Assembly: GCA_903842855.1 (NCBI GenBank)
Contig: CAIMNT010000167.1
Location: 1 to 25,790, forward strand
Length of the DNA: 25,790 nucleotides
Reading direction: 5' to 3'
Origin: an uncultured Actinomycetes bacterium
GTDB lineage: Bacteria > Actinomycetota > Actinomycetes > Nanopelagicales > Nanopelagicaceae
In this document: positions 7,134-14,607 of the stretch, piece by piece
How positions within the stretch are numbered: the stretch's first letter is position 1
How the letters are laid out: each line of letters starts with the position of its first letter
Made by a program: the position numbers and the translations under genes
Notes under the pieces: model-generated
What the model was told of the DNA's origin: nothing
The model's database searches: none
What the model saw: the letters and a program-made list of their open reading frames with translations, nothing else

Positions 7134-7922
7134 ATGGAACTTGCCTTCGAGAGTCACGGTGAGGGTCTGCCATTGATCTTATTGCATGGCATGGGTTCGG
7201 CATCAACCTCGTGGAAGACCATTGCTCCAGCGTTGCAAGAAAAGTTCCAAGTCATCACATTCGATCTTCCGGGACATGGCAAATCCGCCTTTGATCCAGA
7301 TCAAGCTATGGATCCACACTCACTTGCGGTATTGATTAAAGAGCAGATGGATATGCGCGGAATTGAGAAAGCCCACCTCTCTGGAAATTCATTAGGTGGC
7401 TGGATTGCTCTTGAATTAGCCGCCGCTTTTCCAGAGCGCACATTAAGTGTGATTGGTTTGGCGCCGGCAGGGTTGTGGTTAGTGCCCTCAACTCATCGCA
7501 CTGCATTGGGTGCATCATCGCGCGCAATGGCGCATTACACATATAAGTACGCCGACAATTTAATGAAGCAACAGTGGGCACGTAAATTGGGATTCTTTGA
7601 AGTAAGCCCGAAATGGCGCGAACTCCCCCACGAGGTAATTGTCGATGCCGTTGTGGCATACGGCTCATCCGAAGGTTACTTTCCCGCTTGGGATGGAATG
7701 ATGAAACGTCGCTTTGACAAAACTATCTCAACTGAAATTCCCGTGACAATTATCTTTGGCGATACCGATAACACACTGCCGGCGCAGACGATGCAAGAGC
7801 GAACTTTGGCTCCGGCTCATGCCCGCTGGGTAACTTTGTCGCAGTCGGGTCATGCACCGATGTGGGATAGTCCAAATGAAGTTATTGCCGAGATCATTCA
7901 CACCGCTGCCATGGCTCAATGA
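7134..7922 (+). CDS. Alpha/beta-fold hydrolase
   Basis: A complete hydrolase of 262 residues. The oxyanion-hole motif LLHGMG is at 16-21, the nucleophile elbow GNSLGG places Ser86, FGDTDN supplies the likely acid Asp, and QSGHAPMW supplies the catalytic His. There is no signal peptide, so it is cytoplasmic. Similar enzymes hydrolyse esters, lactones or C-C bonds, and the substrate cannot be deduced. Its stop overlaps the next gene (CrtA-like) by ATGA, and it heads the carotenoid-tailoring operon, so a role in modifying carotenoids or their acyl or glycosyl derivatives is possible but is inference from position. Confidence 0.88.
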   Translation: MELAFESHGEGLPLILLHGMGSASTSWKTIAPALQEKFQVITFDLPGHGKSAFDPDQAMDPHSLAVLIKEQMDMRGIEKAHLSGNSLGGWIALELAAAFPERTLSVIGLAPAGLWLVPSTHRTALGASSRAMAHYTYKYADNLMKQQWARKLGFFEVSPKWRELPHEVIVDAVVAYGSSEGYFPAWDGMMKRRFDKTISTEIPVTIIFGDTDNTLPAQTMQERTLAPAHARWVTLSQSGHAPMWDSPNEVIAEIIHTAAMAQ

Positions 7923-8599
7923 TCACCGTCATCTATCTATGGCGGATCCGCTCTAGCTCTATGCCACGTGCGATCTGGCATATGGCAAGTGATCGGATTG
8001 CACTCAAACGCAATCCTGCGATCTCCTTCTTTAAGTTAATCGGTACCGGCACCGGTCAAACTTTTACTCCGCGCGATGCCGATCCCACTTTGTGGGGGCT
8101 GATCATCGCAATAAAGAAGTCAGAGCTCGCCAGCTTTGACCGGAGTGATTTAGTGAATACGTGGCGAAAATTCGCCCTGACCGAATCTCGGTATGTCGCA
8201 ACTCCTATCTCAGTTCATGGAAGTTGGTCCAAGGCCCAACCATTTGTGGCGGATCTCGAACTTGCTAAGAGTTGGGAGGGCAAGGTCCTTGCCATAACTC
8301 GGGCTCGAATCCGCTGGCGCAAAAATCTGCGCTTCTGGCGAGCTGTGCCTCCGGTTATCGAAAGTCTGCGCGGATGCGCGGGCGTTGAAAGTGCAATCGG
8401 CATTGGCGAGGCACCGATCGGCTTGCAAGGCACTCTCTCGATCTGGAGTAATAGCGCTGCAGTCAGGGAGTTCGCTTACAAGGGCACGGCACACAAAGCA
8501 GCGATTGCCCAAACTCACTCCCAGCAGTGGTACTCCGAAGAATTGTTCGCTCGTTTTGCCCTCCGCGAGGTTCGCGGCTCTACTACAAGCACCAAGTAG
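7919..8599 (+). CDS. crtA: CrtA-like acyclic carotenoid monooxygenase (spheroidene monooxygenase family)
   Basis: A protein of 226 residues, the usual CrtA length. Family-typical segments appear in order: FFKLIGTGTGQTFTPRDAD (about 38-56), PISVHGSW, ITRARIRWRKNLRFWRAVPP, GIGEAPIGLQGTLSIW, and QQWYSEELFARF near the C-terminus. CrtA of purple bacteria oxidises C-2 of spheroidene to a ketone, using a heme-type cofactor. Here the neighbours are a CruF-like hydratase and a CrtD-like desaturase, which would make CrtA-type acyclic substrates. The start overlaps the hydrolase stop by 4 bp, giving translational coupling. The exact position oxidised is inferred; related proteins in other bacteria act as lycopene or C30 carotenoid oxygenases. 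Confidence 0.82.
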   Translation: MITVIYLWRIRSSSMPRAIWHMASDRIALKRNPAISFFKLIGTGTGQTFTPRDADPTLWGLIIAIKKSELASFDRSDLVNTWRKFALTESRYVATPISVHGSWSKAQPFVADLELAKSWEGKVLAITRARIRWRKNLRFWRAVPPVIESLRGCAGVESAIGIGEAPIGLQGTLSIWSNSAAVREFAYKGTAHKAAIAQTHSQQWYSEELFARFALREVRGSTTSTK

Positions 8600-8613
8600 G
8601 GCAGAATAAACGG

Positions 8614-9426
8614 GTGACCACCCACCAGTTTCGCCCGCGCAGGTACTCGCGGCGATCTGTCTCGCGTAAACAACTTGGTCTGCTTTATTGCGCGGTACTT
8701 GCAACCATCGGATTACAAATCGCCTACCCGCTCGTCCATGGCAGTGTTCTGTTAGATATAACTCTTGCCACCGTCTATGTGGGCGCAGCAGCGATGATCT
8801 TCCATGCATTCTTGGTCCATGGTCCACTCTTCGCAATTACTTTTACGATCATTTCCTTTGCCTATGGACTTGGGATCGAGACTGTTGGAGTTAAGACCGG
8901 TTGGCCCTTTGGGCGCTATCACTACGATCATTCTTTAGGCGTGCAGGTGTTTGGAGTACCGCTACTTGTTCCCTTTGCTTGGATCATGCTCTCCTACCCA
9001 ATACTCATCGCAGCGCGTCGCGCCGCAGCCCACTGGGTATTTATTTATGGCGGACTCGGCTTAATGATCTGGGATTTATTTTTGGATCCCCAAATGGTCG
9101 ATGCCGGACGCTGGAGCTGGAAGTTAGTCGGGCCTCATGTGCCTTATGAACCCATGATTCCACTATCAAATGCCGCAGGATGGCTCTTTGCGGGAATGGG
9201 GTTGATGGCGCTCTTAAATGCTCTCTTATCTCACGATCGACGGAAGAACTCCATTAACTCACTCGCCCCCGACATTCTGCTCTTTTGGACTCTCATCGGT
9301 GGAGTAATTGGAAATATCTTTTACTTCCATCATAAAAATATAGGCATATATGTTGGAGCGCTTTTCTTCGTTTATCTCATCCCCTATATCTTTCAACTGC
9401 GCTTTGGCCGACCAGATACCGCCTAA
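8614..9426 (+). CDS. cruF: CruF-like carotenoid 1,2-hydratase (DUF422/Caroten_synth family)
   Basis: A polytopic membrane protein of 270 residues with about seven hydrophobic segments. Signature features include GIETVGVKTGWPFGRYHY, FGVPLLVPFAWIMLSYP and WDLFLDPQMVDAGRWSW, typical of the CruF carotenoid hydratases. CruF adds water to the psi-end double bond, giving a 1-hydroxy end group as in myxol and bacterioruberin synthesis. I set the start at GTG 8614, 14 nt after the CrtA-like stop, with a weak AGTAGGG upstream. The longer frame back to 8527 overlaps crtA and adds no membrane or family sequence. It is followed after 3 nt by the glycosyltransferase, the same CruF-CruG order known for cyanobacterial myxol glycoside synthesis. 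Confidence 0.85.
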   Translation: MTTHQFRPRRYSRRSVSRKQLGLLYCAVLATIGLQIAYPLVHGSVLLDITLATVYVGAAAMIFHAFLVHGPLFAITFTIISFAYGLGIETVGVKTGWPFGRYHYDHSLGVQVFGVPLLVPFAWIMLSYPILIAARRAAAHWVFIYGGLGLMIWDLFLDPQMVDAGRWSWKLVGPHVPYEPMIPLSNAAGWLFAGMGLMALLNALLSHDRRKNSINSLAPDILLFWTLIGGVIGNIFYFHHKNIGIYVGALFFVYLIPYIFQLRFGRPDTA

Positions 9427-9429
9427 CTT

Positions 9430-10503
9430 ATGTTGGTAATTCTTATTCTCACGGCTATTCCACTCTTATTCACCGTGGTCAATTCCCTATCAATGCGTGT
9501 GGTGCGAAATCGCGACGCGGCTCAGCTTGAAGGAAAAGTTTCGATTCTCATCCCGATGCGCAACGAGGAGAAGAATGTCGAAGCAGTTCTGGGTTCGATC
9601 AAGGCATCAGAACTCTTGACCACCAGCGAGATCATTGTTTTGAACGATCATTCCACCGATTCCACAGGAGCGCTTCTAACAAACATTGAAGGAATCCAGA
9701 GTAACGAAGGTCTCGAACTACCTGAAGGTTGGCTCGGCAAGAATTTCGCCTGCCATCAACTAGTAACTCACTCATCCGGTGAGTACCTGGTCTTCGTGGA
9801 TGCAGATGTACGCTTAACAAAAAACGGTATCGCAGCGGCAATCACTGACATGAATAAGTTTGGATGGGATTTCATCTCGCCCTACCCACATCAACTAGCA
9901 GAGAGCTTCTTTGAAAGGTTGATCCAGCCATTGCTGCAGTGGTCGTGGCTCTCATCGGTGCCGTTGCGCTTTGCCGAACGAGCAACATTTGCCTCAATGG
10001 TGATTGCCAATGGCCAGTTCTTGATTGTTCGCCGCGAGGCTTACATCAGCGCTGGCGGGCACAAGGCGATCCGTCACGAAGTATTAGATGATCTGGAGCT
10101 CGCCCGCTTGCTGGTTAAGAGCGATTACAAGGGCGGTGTTGCTGAAGGAAGCGAAGTTGCGACCTGTCGCATGTACACAAACCAAGAAGAACTCTTTGCG
10201 GGATATACCAAATCGTTGTGGCGCGCATTTGGTTCGCCGATTGGTGCGATTGCCACATCCACCTATCTCTTTGTGACTGGAGTCCTTCCGCTTCTTCTTG
10301 CGCTCTCGGGTTTTCGTGCAGCCTGGTTGGGATATTTTGCACTCGTACTCTCGCGGCTGGTAACTGATCTTCGAACCAGGAGCAGGAGTAATTCGGCTTT
10401 ATTGCACCCCTTGGCTATCGTGACGCTCATCTACTTGATAGCGAAGTCGTGGTATCTGAAATCAACTGGCCAACTTGTGTGGCGCGGACGGAGCGTGGCG
10501 TAA
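9430..10503 (+). CDS. GT2-family glycosyltransferase, CruG-like
   Basis: A membrane-associated family 2 glycosyltransferase of 357 residues. An N-terminal hydrophobic segment precedes the GT-A fold: SILIPMRNEEKNV at the nucleotide site, VLNDHSTDST, the metal-binding VDADVRL, a second acidic motif LDDLELARLL, and an acceptor-side QEELFAGYTKSLWRAF. Two or three hydrophobic helices follow at the C-terminus. This layout matches CruG/CrtQ-type carotenoid glycosyltransferases. Its position between a CruF-like hydratase and a CrtD-like desaturase suggests it transfers a sugar to the hydroxyl of the carotenoid. The sugar is unknown. It abuts the next gene directly (TAA then GTG). Confidence 0.82.
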   Translation: MLVILILTAIPLLFTVVNSLSMRVVRNRDAAQLEGKVSILIPMRNEEKNVEAVLGSIKASELLTTSEIIVLNDHSTDSTGALLTNIEGIQSNEGLELPEGWLGKNFACHQLVTHSSGEYLVFVDADVRLTKNGIAAAITDMNKFGWDFISPYPHQLAESFFERLIQPLLQWSWLSSVPLRFAERATFASMVIANGQFLIVRREAYISAGGHKAIRHEVLDDLELARLLVKSDYKGGVAEGSEVATCRMYTNQEELFAGYTKSLWRAFGSPIGAIATSTYLFVTGVLPLLLALSGFRAAWLGYFALVLSRLVTDLRTRSRSNSALLHPLAIVTLIYLIAKSWYLKSTGQLVWRGRSVA

Positions 10504-12036
10504 GTGTCGAAGATAGTGGTCATTGGCGCTGGAGTCGGCGGACTGACCGTGGCTGCCCGCTTAGCCAGACAGGGACACGAAGTATCGATCTACGAGGCAT
10601 CAGATCGCACTGGCGGCAAATGTCGCACCGAGTGGATTGGTGATTATGCTTTTGATACCGGGCCCTCGCTTTTAACACTTCCCGCTATCTTTAAAGACTT
10701 CTTTATTAAGACTGGTCCGCGCTTTGAGCGAGTCCTTAACATCCAAGCCGTTGATCCCGCCTTCACCTATAACTTTGCAGATGGTAAGAGCGTTGACTTT
10801 GTAAATCTCGACCTACCTAAAACCTGCTCGGCGATTGACACAGCGTTAGGAGTTGAAGCGGGCAACACCTGGCACTCCCTGATACAACGCGCCGAGGTGA
10901 TGTGGGATATTTCGAGAGTTCCATTTGTGCAATCGGAGTTGACCTCTATCTGGTCACTGCTCAAGCGGCGCGATTTGATTCGCGGGATCCGACAGATTGC
11001 ACCGCTCAAATCCTTGCGCCAGGTAAGCGCTGAATACACAAAGGATTCACATATTCAGAAGATCATTGACCGCTACGCCACGTACACCGGATCTGATCCT
11101 CGCAAAGCCCCCGCGGCTCTGCTCACCATCGCATTTGTTGAGGCGAGTTTTGGAGCCTGGCATCTAGCTGGCGGTATCGGACAGTTAAGCGTTGCCTTGG
11201 AAGATCGCTGCCGTCTGCTCAACGTTGATATTCATCTCAACTCCCCCGTGGCAAAGATCAATACCAAATCAGATTCGGTTACAGGTGTAACTTTGGCGAG
11301 CGGTAAATTTATCGGCGCGGACTTAGTAGTTGCCAATGCCGATGCCGAAATCGTCTACAACCAACTACTAGATAGTAGCGTTAAATCTGCGAAACCAGAG
11401 CGTAAGAAATTAAAGCAGGCTGAAAAATCCTTGGCAGGATTCTCACTTTTGCTTGGCCTCGATAACTCTAAGATTGATGATGCTGCTCCCCAACTCAACC
11501 ATCACACCATCTACTTTCCAGAAGACTATGACGCTGAGTTTGATGAGATCTTCACCAAGCACATCCCGGTTCAAGATCCCACCATTTATGTTTGTGCTCC
11601 ACATGATCCACTTATGGTGAAGCGCGAAAATACTGAAGCTTGGTTTGTACTCGTAAATGCTCCTCGCCATGATCAAGAGGGCGGTTGGGATTGGAGCACC
11701 GGCGGCGCAGAGTATGCCGAGAAGATAGTCGCAAAACTCGATGCACTTGGTCTGCGAGTAAGCGAACGGTTAGATGTTATGGAATTTCGTACTCCACTTG
11801 ATTTGCAGAACGCGGTTCACGCTCCAGGTGGATCCATATACGGCACCTCAAGCAATGGTGCGATGTCCGCCTTCTCGCGCGCGCGTAATCGCTCGCCAGT
11901 CAAAGGACTCTTCTGTGTTGGTGGTTCAGCCCATCCAGGTGGCGGACTACCGCTAGTGGGGATGAGCGCTGAGTTAGTCGCTGACGCTATCGGGGGCGCT
12001 CAAGCGGGTGTGACCGCTACGCATCACCATCACTAA
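10504..12036 (+). CDS. crtD: CrtD-like carotenoid 3,4-desaturase (CrtI family)
   Basis: An FAD-dependent amine-oxidase-type desaturase of 510 residues. The dinucleotide-binding motif VVIGAGVGGLTVAARLARQG is followed by GGKCRTEW and FDTGPSLLTLP, a form nearer to hydroxyneurosporene/1-hydroxycarotenoid 3,4-dehydrogenases than to phytoene desaturase. The C-terminal FAD segment GLFCVGGSAHPGGGLPLVGMS is intact. A second, more typical CrtI is encoded at 14608. With CruF making 1-hydroxy ends, 3,4-desaturation is the expected next step. GTG 10504 starts immediately after the glycosyltransferase stop, with GGAG about 10 nt upstream. The protein ends in a natural THHHH tail that lies over the 3' end of the convergent gene (63-bp overlap). 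Confidence 0.82.
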   Translation: MSKIVVIGAGVGGLTVAARLARQGHEVSIYEASDRTGGKCRTEWIGDYAFDTGPSLLTLPAIFKDFFIKTGPRFERVLNIQAVDPAFTYNFADGKSVDFVNLDLPKTCSAIDTALGVEAGNTWHSLIQRAEVMWDISRVPFVQSELTSIWSLLKRRDLIRGIRQIAPLKSLRQVSAEYTKDSHIQKIIDRYATYTGSDPRKAPAALLTIAFVEASFGAWHLAGGIGQLSVALEDRCRLLNVDIHLNSPVAKINTKSDSVTGVTLASGKFIGADLVVANADAEIVYNQLLDSSVKSAKPERKKLKQAEKSLAGFSLLLGLDNSKIDDAAPQLNHHTIYFPEDYDAEFDEIFTKHIPVQDPTIYVCAPHDPLMVKRENTEAWFVLVNAPRHDQEGGWDWSTGGAEYAEKIVAKLDALGLRVSERLDVMEFRTPLDLQNAVHAPGGSIYGTSSNGAMSAFSRARNRSPVKGLFCVGGSAHPGGGLPLVGMSAELVADAIGGAQAGVTATHHHH

Positions 12037-12612
12037 GGCGATTGCCTGTTGAATCGCCCAGACCGTGGCCAGTGTTGTTGCAGCAGCAATCTTTAAATCA
12101 TAAGCAACGATAGCTACCGCCAAGAACGATGCTCGCACAGGACGTTCTGCGATAGTCACAACATCGATCTGGTAATCGCCTAAGCCACCGATGCGCGCCC
12201 GGGCATACTCTTGCGTGAAGGCAAAGACCCATGCCGCACCAATAATCCATGCCGGTGCACCCAATTTATAAAAAGCTAGGGCCCAGAAAGTTTCTCCAAT
12301 TCGATCACAGATCGCATCAACCATTGCGCCACGTGTACTCGCCTTGCCACTCAAGATCGCAACGGTTCCATCAATTCCATCGCTCACTAGCGATAGCGCG
12401 AGTATCGCAATGCAGTAATCCCGGCGCGTTTCGGTATATGTAAATACTGCGGCAATTACTCCGAGAATACTTAGCGCGTTCGGTGAAACCTTGATCCGAA
12501 CAAGTGGGCGAGAGATTGCAAAAGAGATTGCCAGCCACCATTTAACAATTCCAGTTACATGAGCCCCGCCATGTAGTTCACTCCAGCGTTGGAAATACTC
12601 TTCGCGAGTCAT
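11974..12612 (-). CDS. CDP-alcohol phosphatidyltransferase family protein
   Basis: A membrane enzyme of 212 residues with several hydrophobic segments. The family signature is visible at Asp78, Asp81, Gly82, Ala85, Gly95, Asp99 and Asp103 (DGIDGTVAI ... RGAMVDAICD). These bind Mg2+ and the CDP-alcohol. The Arg normally following Ala in the signature is Ile86 here. The family makes phospholipid head groups such as PG-phosphate, PI-phosphate or cardiolipin; the substrate is not evident. The start overlaps the metF stop by ATGA, so both come from one transcript. The 3' end overlaps the CrtD-like gene by 63 bp. Confidence 0.85.
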   Translation of the reverse strand: MTREEYFQRWSELHGGAHVTGIVKWWLAISFAISRPLVRIKVSPNALSILGVIAAVFTYTETRRDYCIAILALSLVSDGIDGTVAILSGKASTRGAMVDAICDRIGETFWALAFYKLGAPAWIIGAAWVFAFTQEYARARIGGLGDYQIDVVTIAERPVRASFLAVAIVAYDLKIAAATTLATVWAIQQAIALVMVMRSGHTRLSAPDSVSD

Positions 12613-13499
12613 CGCAGCTCAAGATTCTTCATGATCTCCGCGGTGGCAGAGGCCTTGTTCATAGTAATGAAATGTATTCCAGGTGCTCCTGCAGAAATTA
12701 ACTCGTTACAGAGTTGGGTAGCAACCTCAATACCTAACTCGACGACTGCTTGGTCATCATCTGCTACCTTCATAAATCGATCCACGATATGTGTTGGGAT
12801 CGGTGCGCCACTCAACTCGGCCATGCGGGCAAATTGCTTAACGTTGGTGACAGGTAGGACGCCAGCGATAATCGGCAAATATGATCCAGCCTCAGCGAGC
12901 GCGCTCACGAGTCGGTGATAAGCCGCACTATCGAAGAAGAACTGCGTGGTCGCGAATGTGGCGCCCTTCGCCTCTTTGCGCAGAAGCGCATGTACATCTT
13001 GCTCAAAATTGCCATGTGATGCCGGATGCACATCAGGGAATGCACCCACTCCAACTTTAAAGCCGCGTTCTGCAGCAAGTTCCACGAGTTGCTCTGCATG
13101 ATCAAAGCCACCGGGGGTAGCAATCCACGGAGCGCTCGGTCCTCCAACTGGATCACCTCGCACAGCCAAGATGGTGTCGATCTGGGCTGATTGATACTGA
13201 TCTAATATCGCGATCAATTCATCTTTAGTGGAGCCAACGCATGTCAGGTGAGCAACGGTTGGAATCCCTGTGCGCTGCGTTAACTGGGTAGCAATCCGCA
13301 GGGTGCGATCTCTAGTTGAACCACCTGCGCCGTAGGTCACCGATATGAAATCTGGCTTCAGTGGTGCGAGCTGTTCAACCGCAGACCAAAGCCGCGCCTC
13401 CCCCGCTTCATCTTTGGGTGGGAATAGTTCTATTGAGAATGTGGGCCTGGAAAAAGTAGGCCGAGAGAACGTAGCTCCGACTTCGGTTCTCTGGTTCAT
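12609..13499 (-). CDS. metF: 5,10-methylenetetrahydrofolate reductase
   Basis: A complete TIM-barrel flavoprotein of 296 residues that reduces 5,10-methylene-THF to 5-methyl-THF for methionine synthesis. FSIELFPPKD gives the catalytic Glu24, VTYGAGGSTRDRT is the family signature, and AVRGDPVGG carries Asp116 next to the flavin. The N-terminus contains three copies of a TFSRP-like pentapeptide (residues 10-23), caused by a 15-bp tandem repeat in the DNA. The start lies 24 bp from the divergent crtE start; a TACCCT 8 nt upstream of its ATG is the probable -10. Confidence 0.95.
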   Translation of the reverse strand: MNQRTEVGATFSRPTFSRPTFSIELFPPKDEAGEARLWSAVEQLAPLKPDFISVTYGAGGSTRDRTLRIATQLTQRTGIPTVAHLTCVGSTKDELIAILDQYQSAQIDTILAVRGDPVGGPSAPWIATPGGFDHAEQLVELAAERGFKVGVGAFPDVHPASHGNFEQDVHALLRKEAKGATFATTQFFFDSAAYHRLVSALAEAGSYLPIIAGVLPVTNVKQFARMAELSGAPIPTHIVDRFMKVADDDQAVVELGIEVATQLCNELISAGAPGIHFITMNKASATAEIMKNLELR

Positions 13500-13507
13500 A
13501 GCGAAGC

Positions 13508-13523
13508 AGGGTACCGTTACCGC
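13508..13523. promoter_or_regulatory. Overlapping divergent promoters of metF and crtE
   Basis: Only 24 bp separate the two start codons. On the plus strand TACCGT (13512-13517) ends 6 nt before GTG 13524 of crtE. On the minus strand TACCCT (13508-13513) ends 8 nt before ATG 13499 of metF. The two hexamers share the TA at the centre of GGTACC. Both transcripts would be leaderless or nearly so, and two polymerases could not use the site at once. Confidence 0.55.
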
Positions 13524-14591
13524 GTGGATTTTGAAGGCATTGGCGGGTTAACCGCAGAGATCAATACCTCACTCTCTCAATTTTTCGAGCATGAGTCGGG
13601 CTACCTGCAAAGTATTGGCAGCGAACTCAACCCCGTTGCAGATGCCCTCGGCCACTTCCTTTTAGATAGCGGCAAGCGCCTGCGCCCACTCTTTGCCGCT
13701 ATTGGCTTCGTAGGTGCTGGAGGCGAGTTGACGCCTCAGATCATCCGCGCCGCCTCGAGCCTGGAACTGGTCCACGTCTGCGCGCTGATCCACGACGATG
13801 TTATGGATGCCTCAGATACTCGGCGCGGAGCTCCTGCTATCCATAAACAATTTGAAGCTCTGCACGCCAATGAAAAATTACATGGGAGCAGTGAACAATT
13901 TGGAGTGGCTTCAGCCATCCTGCTCGGCGACTTGGCGCTTATTTGGGCAGCTAAGGCGCTGCACGAATCTGGCGCTCCCGCCGAACTCATCTTGCGCTCG
14001 CTACCGTTCTATGACGAGATGCGAGTAGAACTTATGGCGGGTCAATACCTGGATGTATACGAGCAAGCGCTCGCAAGTGAGAGCGTTGAGCGCTCCCTTA
14101 AGGTTGCCCGATTTAAATCAGGTAAGTACAGCATCGAACGTCCACTCCACTTTGGCGCCAGCCTGGCACCAGGATTTAGTCCGTCAATCATTGAAACGTA
14201 TTCAGAGTACGGGCTACCTTTGGGTGAAGCATTCCAACTTCGCGATGATGTCATCGGAGTATTCGGGGATCCCGAGAAGACTGGCAAGCCCGCGGGTGAT
14301 GACCTCCGAGAAGGCAAGCGAACAGTCCTAGTAGCCACCACCCTCTCCAAGGCGAATGCGAACGCGCGTGAAAAATTCCTCGAACTCTTTGGCCGCAAAG
14401 AGTTAGATATTGATCACATCAACACCTTGCGCCAGATAATTATCGACACCGGCGCGCTCAAAGAACTGGAATCCATCATTAGTGAGATGACCTCCAAAGC
14501 GCACAATGCATTAGTAAGTGGTGGAATTACCCCACGCGCCACCGAACTTTTGACGCAGATGGCGGTTGCGGCAACTCAACGTAGTTCTTAG
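13524..14591 (+). CDS. crtE: Geranylgeranyl diphosphate synthase (polyprenyl synthetase)
   Basis: A trans-isoprenyl diphosphate synthase of 355 residues, first gene of crtE-crtI-crtB. The first aspartate-rich motif is DDVMD at 91-95 and the second is DDVIGVFGD at 241-249; GKRLRP (about 50-55) is also present. These bind Mg2+ and the allylic substrate. Gene order makes C20 GGPP for phytoene synthesis the likely product, although chain length cannot be proven by eye. The GTG start is placed by the TACCGT -10 6 nt upstream and by the absence of any other start before the conserved region. The distance to crtI is 16 bp. Confidence 0.93.
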   Translation: MDFEGIGGLTAEINTSLSQFFEHESGYLQSIGSELNPVADALGHFLLDSGKRLRPLFAAIGFVGAGGELTPQIIRAASSLELVHVCALIHDDVMDASDTRRGAPAIHKQFEALHANEKLHGSSEQFGVASAILLGDLALIWAAKALHESGAPAELILRSLPFYDEMRVELMAGQYLDVYEQALASESVERSLKVARFKSGKYSIERPLHFGASLAPGFSPSIIETYSEYGLPLGEAFQLRDDVIGVFGDPEKTGKPAGDDLREGKRTVLVATTLSKANANAREKFLELFGRKELDIDHINTLRQIIIDTGALKELESIISEMTSKAHNALVSGGITPRATELLTQMAVAATQRSS

Positions 14592-14607
14592 ATGTAAGGG
14601 GTATTTA

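Noticed and set aside
8527..8613. Upstream start for the CruF-like protein
   Set aside because: It overlaps the conserved C-terminus of the CrtA-like gene and adds no membrane or family sequence; GTG 8614 fits the operon.
8210..8836. Minus-strand 208-residue ORF across crtA/cruF
   Set aside because: It is antisense to two well-supported genes and has no recognisable motif.
12589..12918. Plus-strand ORF antisense to metF
   Set aside because: Shadow frame; metF motifs on the other strand are complete.
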